Position numbers and translations under genes: made by a program. A stretch of 64,000 bases of DNA from assembly GCF_024172085.1 (NCBI RefSeq), contig NZ_JAMZDZ010000001.1, positions 248,001 through 312,000 on the forward strand. Reading direction: 5' to 3'. Of this stretch, positions 59,829 to 64,000 are shown piece by piece. The first letter of the stretch is position 1. The number at the start of each line of letters is the position of its first letter. Source of the stretch: Hamadaea flava (lineage in GTDB: Bacteria; Actinomycetota; Actinomycetes; Mycobacteriales; Micromonosporaceae). The notes below the pieces were generated by a model. That model saw only the letters and a list, made by a program, of their open reading frames with translations. It was not told the DNA's origin and searched no databases.

Positions 59829-60497
59829 ATGAGCGATCCCGATCAGCACGCCCGCGCGCTGGCCGCCGAGGCCGCCGCGAACAACGACGCGACCGGCTGG
59901 TTCGAGCGCCTGTACGCCGAGGCCGAAGCGGGGACGGCGGCCGTGCCGTGGGACAGCAGGGTGCCGCATCCGCTGCTGGTGGAGTGGGCCGACGCGGTCG
60001 AGCTGCACGGGCACGGCGAACCGGCGCTGGTGATCGGCTGCGGTTACGGCGACGACGCGGAGTTCGCCGCCGCCCGGGGTTTCGAGGTCACCGCCTTCGA
60101 CGTCTCCCCCAGCGCCATCGCGGGCGTACGCGCCCGGTTCCCCGGCTCGGCCGTCCACTATGTTGCCGCCGACCTCTTCGAATTGCCCGAGGCGTGGCGT
60201 CAGGCGTACCAGTTGGTCGTCGAGATCTTCACGGTGCAAGCGCTACCGGTACGCCTGCGCGAGGCGGCGGTCGCGGCGATCTGCGAGACGGTGGCGCCGG
60301 GCGGTCGGCTGATCGTGATCCAGCGGTGGCGACCGGACGGCCCGGTGCCCGAGGGGCCGCCGTGGCCGCTGACCCGTGCGGACATCGAGCTGTTCACCGC
60401 GAACGGCCTGACGGCCGAGCAGGTGGAGATGCTGCCGGACGCCGACGGCGTGAGCGCCCGGTGGCGGGCGGAGTTCAGGCGCGACGCGGCCCGGTGA
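59829..60497 (+). CDS. Class I SAM-dependent methyltransferase, TPMT-like
   Basis: The 222-residue protein has the SAM motif LVIGCGYGDDAEFAAARGFE, followed by VTAFDVSPSAIAGVRARFP and the late APGGRLIVIQRW strand. This pattern is that of thiopurine S-methyltransferase-like and SAM-dependent small-molecule methyltransferases, which modify thiols or metalloids. It starts 10 bp after the truncated gene. Its end overlaps the oppositely oriented DUF4395 gene by 23 bp. Confidence 0.86.
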   Translation: MSDPDQHARALAAEAAANNDATGWFERLYAEAEAGTAAVPWDSRVPHPLLVEWADAVELHGHGEPALVIGCGYGDDAEFAAARGFEVTAFDVSPSAIAGVRARFPGSAVHYVAADLFELPEAWRQAYQLVVEIFTVQALPVRLREAAVAAICETVAPGGRLIVIQRWRPDGPVPEGPPWPLTRADIELFTANGLTAEQVEMLPDADGVSARWRAEFRRDAAR

Positions 60498-60891
60498 CCC
60501 GGCGCAGCAGCAGGTACGCCTCGCAGCCGAGACACAGCCCGAACGCGGCGTTGAGGAACGCCGCGATCAGCGCGAACGCCGTCGCGACGAGGCCGACCGC
60601 GGTGGCGCCGGACAGGAAGCCGATCGCCGCGACGGTGGCGAAGACGAACCCGACGGCCTGCGCGAACCGGACCGGCTCGGCCGGCTCGACCGCACGGGGC
60701 GGGCCGAGCCGGGGTGCGACCAGGACGCGGAAGAGCGCCCCGTAGGGCGCGTGCCGGGCGCTGACCGCGCCGACGGCGAACACGACCGCCTGGGCGGCGG
60801 CGAGCCAGCCGCTGCGGGTGAGTGCGGTCACGATGAGAACCACCGTGGTGACTACCGCCGCGAAGCGCGGTCCACGGACGTCGAGCTGCAT
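60475..60891 (-). CDS. DUF4395-family membrane protein
   Basis: The 138-residue protein has the DUF4395 hallmark MQLDVRGPRFAA at the start and four hydrophobic segments with GLCLGCEAYLL near the C-terminus. DUF4395 proteins are commonly encoded beside thioredoxin-like proteins, as here, and may take part in redox work at the membrane; the C-x-x-C-like GLCLGC pair supports this. The thioredoxin-family gene ends 10 bp upstream in the same direction, so the pair is an operon. Confidence 0.88.
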   Translation of the reverse strand: MQLDVRGPRFAAVVTTVVLIVTALTRSGWLAAAQAVVFAVGAVSARHAPYGALFRVLVAPRLGPPRAVEPAEPVRFAQAVGFVFATVAAIGFLSGATAVGLVATAFALIAAFLNAAFGLCLGCEAYLLLRRVTGPRRA

Positions 60892-60901
60892 GAACGCAAA
60901 G

Positions 60902-61336
60902 TTACTGGGCGGTTGTGAACTCGCCGAGAACCGCCGTGATCGCTCCCACCAGCTGGGCACGGGTCGGCTGGCCGCTGGCCCGGCGGACGATCGTCCCGGC
61001 GGCGTCCACGAGCAGCACCGTCGGCGTACGCATGATGCCCAGTTCGCGGACGGCACCGAGGTGCGACTCGGCGTCCACCTCGACGTGGCGTACGCCGTCG
61101 ACGGTCTTCGCGGCCTGCTCGCACAGGGCGCGGGTGGCCCGGCACGGGGCGCAGAACGCCGACGAGAACTGCAGCAGGGTCAGCGGTGTGCCCGGCTGCC
61201 AGCCGAGTTCGCGCAGCATCGGGACCTCCCCCGGGGTCTGGGCGGTGAACCGGCCGTTACGCCGTTTCCACACGACGCCGATCGCGCTCGCGGCGGCGAG
61301 GGCGACGACGACGGTAAACAAGCTGACCAACGGCAC
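60902..61336 (-). CDS. Membrane-anchored thioredoxin-family protein
   Basis: The 144-residue protein has an N-terminal hydrophobic anchor (SLFTVVVALAAASAIGVVW) and a thioredoxin fold with the active-site FCAPCRATR pair CAPC, plus the cis-proline loop GIMRTPTVLLVD. It probably acts outside or at the membrane and may pass electrons to or from the DUF4395 protein encoded 10 bp downstream. It is divergent from a phosphotransferase gene. Confidence 0.9.
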   Translation of the reverse strand: MPLVSLFTVVVALAAASAIGVVWKRRNGRFTAQTPGEVPMLRELGWQPGTPLTLLQFSSAFCAPCRATRALCEQAAKTVDGVRHVEVDAESHLGAVRELGIMRTPTVLLVDAAGTIVRRASGQPTRAQLVGAITAVLGEFTTAQ

Positions 61337-61358
61337 CGGTCAACGGTAGCTTCCCGGT

Positions 61359-62300
61359 GTGAACGAATTGCGGCCGGAAGACTGGGCGACGACGGAACTC
61401 ACAGCACGCGGGATCAGCGTGCACGAGGTCACCTGGCCCCACCGATATCCCTGGTCCCAGGTGGCCAAGATCACTACGGACGCCGGGGACATGTGGCTCA
61501 AGCTCAACCTCGCCGACACGGCGTACGAGGCGGGGCTGTTGCGGCTGCTGGGCACGCTCGTGCCGGCGCACGTCGTGGTCCCCCTCGCGGTCGACGCCAG
61601 GCGCGGCTGGTCACTCAGCCCCGACGGCGGCGTGACGCTGCGGGCGCACGAGGACGGCAAGTTCCGGATCGAGGTGTGGGAGCAGATGCTCGGCGAGTAC
61701 GCCGACGTCCAGCGCAGCCTCACTCCGCACGTGGCCGACCTCCTCGCCGTGGGTACGCCCGACCTGCGGCCGCAGCGCCTGCCGGAGTGGTTCGACCTGC
61801 TGCTGAACGATCCGTTCGTCCGGGCGAACGTCACCGGCCAGCTCGACGCGCTGACCGCGATGCGGCCGGTCGTGCAGCGGGCCGCCGAGGACCTCGTCGC
61901 GTCCGGAATCGGCCCGACGTTGCAGCACGACGATCTGCACGACGCCAACGTGCTCGTCCGGGGCGACAAGCACGCGTTCTTCGACTGGGGCGACGCCAGC
62001 GTGGCACACCCGTTCGGGACGCTGCTGGTGACGTTGCGGGTCGCCGCCCGCAAGGCGGAGGTCGAGGAGGGCGACCCGCTCCTGGCCCGGCTGCGGGACG
62101 CGTACCTGGAGGCGTGGACGGGCGAGCACACACGGGCGGACCTGGTCCGCTGGGTCGACGCCGCGCTGACCGTGACGAAGATCAGCCGGGCGCTGTCGTA
62201 TCGGCGTTCACTGCGCGACGCCGACGAGAAACTACTCTCCGAGTACGGCGAAGGCGTCTGGGGCTGGTTCACCGAACTGCTCGAAGCCAACCCGATCTGA
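61359..62300 (+). CDS. Phosphotransferase of the APH/choline-kinase fold
   Basis: The 313-residue protein has the catalytic loop LQHDDLHDANVLVRGDKHAFF, then DWGDASVAHP with the metal-binding aspartate. The N-terminal lobe includes WLKLNLADTAYEAGLLRLL. The class phosphorylates small hydroxylated compounds. It starts with GTG, is convergent with the murQ gene and is followed by the palindromic repeat at 62347-62407. It is the third member of this family in the window (with 8408 and 19948). Confidence 0.86.
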   Translation: MNELRPEDWATTELTARGISVHEVTWPHRYPWSQVAKITTDAGDMWLKLNLADTAYEAGLLRLLGTLVPAHVVVPLAVDARRGWSLSPDGGVTLRAHEDGKFRIEVWEQMLGEYADVQRSLTPHVADLLAVGTPDLRPQRLPEWFDLLLNDPFVRANVTGQLDALTAMRPVVQRAAEDLVASGIGPTLQHDDLHDANVLVRGDKHAFFDWGDASVAHPFGTLLVTLRVAARKAEVEEGDPLLARLRDAYLEAWTGEHTRADLVRWVDAALTVTKISRALSYRRSLRDADEKLLSEYGEGVWGWFTELLEANPI

Positions 62301-62346
62301 CCCGTCCTCCTGCGCCCCGCCCGCCCCACTCGGCGCACGCATAAGC

Positions 62347-62407
62347 GGCAGATCAGGGATATGCCTGCGATCTTGAATCAAGATTCCAGGCATATCCCTG
62401 ATCTGCC
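62347..62407. repeat. ATCAGGGATATGC palindromic repeat, copy 2
   Basis: GGCAGATCAGGGATATGCCTG at 62347-62367 is perfectly inverted at 62387-62407 (21 of 21). The loop contains a nested palindrome, ATCTTGAATCAAGAT, at 62370-62384. The left arm shares 23 of 24 bases with the element at 34858-34881. It lies between convergent genes, where it may also serve as a terminator. Confidence 0.87.
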
Positions 62408-62443
62408 ACCAAAGCGCAGCGTGAGTGCAGCGCCAGCGCAGCG

Positions 62444-63367
62444 TCAGGAGGCGGTCAGGCGGGAGACCGCGGGCCGGATCGCCCCACGGGTCTCGGCGAG
62501 CGCCTGCCGTGCGGCGTCGACGTCGGCGAGCTGGTGGTCGGGCGCGGCCAGCAGCATGAGCAACGCCACCGACGGGTCGTCGCCGGATTCGGCCAGCGCT
62601 TCGGCTGCGAGGTCTCCGTCGACGTGCGCGGCGGCCGACAGCGTCCACACCGCGCGGCGGCGCAGTTTGGCGTTGGTCGGCACGGCGCAGACCATCAGGT
62701 TGCCGTAGGTCCGCCCGTACTTGACCATCAGCGCGGTCGAGAACGTGTTGAGGATCAGCTTCGCCGCGGTGGCCGCCTTCATCCGGGTCGAGCCGGTGAT
62801 GATCTCCGGGCCGGTGTCGGCGGCGATGAAGATGTCGGCGTGCTCGGCCAGTGACGCCCGCGGGTTGGACGTGATCAGCCCGGTCGTCGCGCCCAGCTTG
62901 CGGGCTTGCCGCAGCGCACCGCCGACGTAGGGGGTGCCGCCGCTCGCGGCCACGCCGAGCACCAGGTCACCGGGTTTGACGTCGGAGGCGTCGCGCGCCC
63001 CGGCGGTGTCGTCGTCCTCGGCTTGTTCGGCGGCCCGCCATAGGGCGTCCACCCCGCCCGCGACGTGCGGGACGACCTGGTCCGGTCGCAGCGCGTAGGT
63101 CGGGCGCAGCTCGGCGGCGTCGGCGAACGCGACCCGGCCGGAGGTGCCCGCGCCGAAGTAGTGGATGCGGCCGCCGCCGGCCAGGGCGCGGACCCCGGCC
63201 TCCACGGCCTCGCCGATCTGGGGCAGTACCGCCGCCACCGCCGCCGGCACGGTCGCGTCGGCCTCGTTGATCAGCCGCAGGACGTCAGCCAGCGGCAGTT
63301 CGTCGATCCGGTCGGAGGCGGGGTTGCGGCGTTCGGTCGGAGCGTCAGGTTCGACTTCCACGTACAC
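62444..63367 (-). CDS. murQ: N-acetylmuramic acid 6-phosphate etherase
   Basis: The 307-residue protein matches MurQ, a SIS-domain enzyme that splits the lactyl ether of MurNAc-6-phosphate to give GlcNAc-6-phosphate and lactate in cell-wall recycling. It has RNPASDRIDELPLADVLRLI at the start, GAGTSGRVAFADAAELRPTY, ITGSTRMKAATAAKLILN and CAVPTNAKLRRRA. The GTG start at 63367 overlaps the upstream MurR-like gene by 23 bp, so the two form one operon. A later GTG at 63361 is also possible. Confidence 0.93.
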   Translation of the reverse strand: MYVEVEPDAPTERRNPASDRIDELPLADVLRLINEADATVPAAVAAVLPQIGEAVEAGVRALAGGGRIHYFGAGTSGRVAFADAAELRPTYALRPDQVVPHVAGGVDALWRAAEQAEDDDTAGARDASDVKPGDLVLGVAASGGTPYVGGALRQARKLGATTGLITSNPRASLAEHADIFIAADTGPEIITGSTRMKAATAAKLILNTFSTALMVKYGRTYGNLMVCAVPTNAKLRRRAVWTLSAAAHVDGDLAAEALAESGDDPSVALLMLLAAPDHQLADVDAARQALAETRGAIRPAVSRLTAS

Positions 63368-64000
63368 GGTTGTTGGTCCTGCCTGCAGAGTGTCGGGACG
63401 AGACCGCGTCGTGCGCGCGGTCGAACGCCTCCCACGTCTGATCACCGCGACGCTGCGCGAGCGCGGCGAACAGACAGTCGGCGACGTAGAGCTGAGCGAT
63501 CCGGCTGACGGTCGCGCCGGTGCGGAAGAAGATGCTCTCCCGTCCGGCGCTGGCCAGCACGATGTCGCTCATCTCAGCCAGGGGTGAGCGGGGGTAGTTG
63601 GTGATGGCCAGGGTCGTGGCGCCCCGCTGCTTCGCCACGCGGACCGGGTCGAGCACTTCGACGGTGCGCCCCGAGTGCGACACCGCGATGACGACGTCCT
63701 GGGCGCTCAGATGCGCCGCGGACGCGACCGCGCGGTGCACGTCGGAGTACGCCAGACAGGTGAGCCCCAGGTGGGACAGCTTGTGGTCGAGGTCGGCCAC
63801 GACGACGTCGCTGGAGCCGACGCCGTAGAGGTAGACCCGGTGCGCCCGGTTCAGGGCGTCGACCGCCGCCGACAGCGCCTCCAGGTCGAACGTGTCCACA
63901 GTGTCCTGGATGGCGCGCTGCGCGGCGTGGGCCATCTTCTGGGTGATGGCCGGGAAGTTGTCCTCCGGCGCGATGTCGGTCTCCGCGCCGATCGGCACGT
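63345..64000 (-). CDS. MurR/RpiR-family regulator, C-terminal part
   Basis: The frame runs to the end of the window, and the last 217 residues seen here form the SIS sugar-binding domain of the RpiR family, with VYLYGVGSSDVVVADLDHKL, IAVSHSGRTVEVLDPVRVAK and LAITNYPRSPLAEMSDIVL. The helix-turn-helix domain should lie outside the window, so the true start is not visible. It overlaps murQ and probably represses it until a MurNAc-6-phosphate-like ligand appears. Confidence 0.88.
   Translation of the reverse strand, partial: VPIGAETDIAPEDNFPAITQKMAHAAQRAIQDTVDTFDLEALSAAVDALNRAHRVYLYGVGSSDVVVADLDHKLSHLGLTCLAYSDVHRAVASAAHLSAQDVVIAVSHSGRTVEVLDPVRVAKQRGATTLAITNYPRSPLAEMSDIVLASAGRESIFFRTGATVSRIAQLYVADCLFAALAQRRGDQTWEAFDRAHDAVSSRHSAGRTNNRVRGSRT

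Overview
The window is very GC-rich DNA from an actinobacterium. Frequent GCGTACGC-type words, GTG/TTG starts, an ANTAR/GAF pair, a TipAL-type MerR regulator, an ECF sigma factor with a DGPF partner and polymorphic GATCA-capped intergenic palindromes all fit a Micromonosporaceae-like chromosome. That family-level placement is inferred from style, not from a marker gene. No rRNA, tRNA, CRISPR array or insertion sequence was recognised. About 74 protein genes are supported; most are single genes or two- to four-gene operons.

Layout: 0-4.1 kb holds the end of a threonine-dehydratase-like gene, a divergent MDR oxidoreductase/AraC pair, a NUDIX-GNAT fusion and a methyltransferase. At 4.1-9.2 kb a TipAL-like regulator precedes a compact operon of cytochrome P450, small ferredoxin, SMP-30/gluconolactonase, alpha/beta hydrolase and a phosphotransferase. 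At 9-21 kb lie oxidoreductases, a degenerate NUDIX protein, an aldo/keto reductase, GNATs, an ArsR/EamA/methyltransferase cluster, YbaK, HIT, an M50-like protease, a DsbA-like protein and a phosphotransferase. At 21-31 kb are hydrolases, a NUDIX-arginase fusion, a 576-bp gene-free segment rich in inverted repeats, a kinase, more GNATs and a UvrA-like ABC protein. At 31-46 kb are a ferredoxin reductase, a uridine-kinase-like protein without a P-loop, a TPR protein, a Bax-inhibitor-1 homologue, EamA plus PP2C, a CopG/PIN-like pair, ECF sigma plus DGPF, Gfo/Idh/MocA, PyrE-like, a truncated HNH gene, WYL regulator and SDR. At 46-52.6 kb are an FAD monooxygenase, a GNAT-NUDIX fusion, a polysaccharide deacetylase, an RNA ligase plus HD-polynucleotide-kinase operon and a tyrosine recombinase. 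At 52.7-64 kb are two acidic/anchored paralogues, two GAF-ANTAR proteins, ABC-F, PASTA protein, a truncated membrane methyltransferase, DUF4395 plus thioredoxin, a phosphotransferase and the murQ/murR pair.

The clearest multi-gene system is the overlapping pair at 49.57-51.46 kb: an ATP-dependent RNA ligase with all nucleotidyltransferase motifs, and an HD-phosphohydrolase fused to a P-loop kinase. Together they could heal and seal broken RNA, and a probable leaderless promoter with an upstream inverted repeat precedes them. Other signals worth attention are three NUDIX fusions, the ABC-F leader that looks like a transcription attenuator, the paired proteins at 52.7-54.9 kb that share an unrecognised C-terminal domain, and a local reversal of strand composition around 25 kb.
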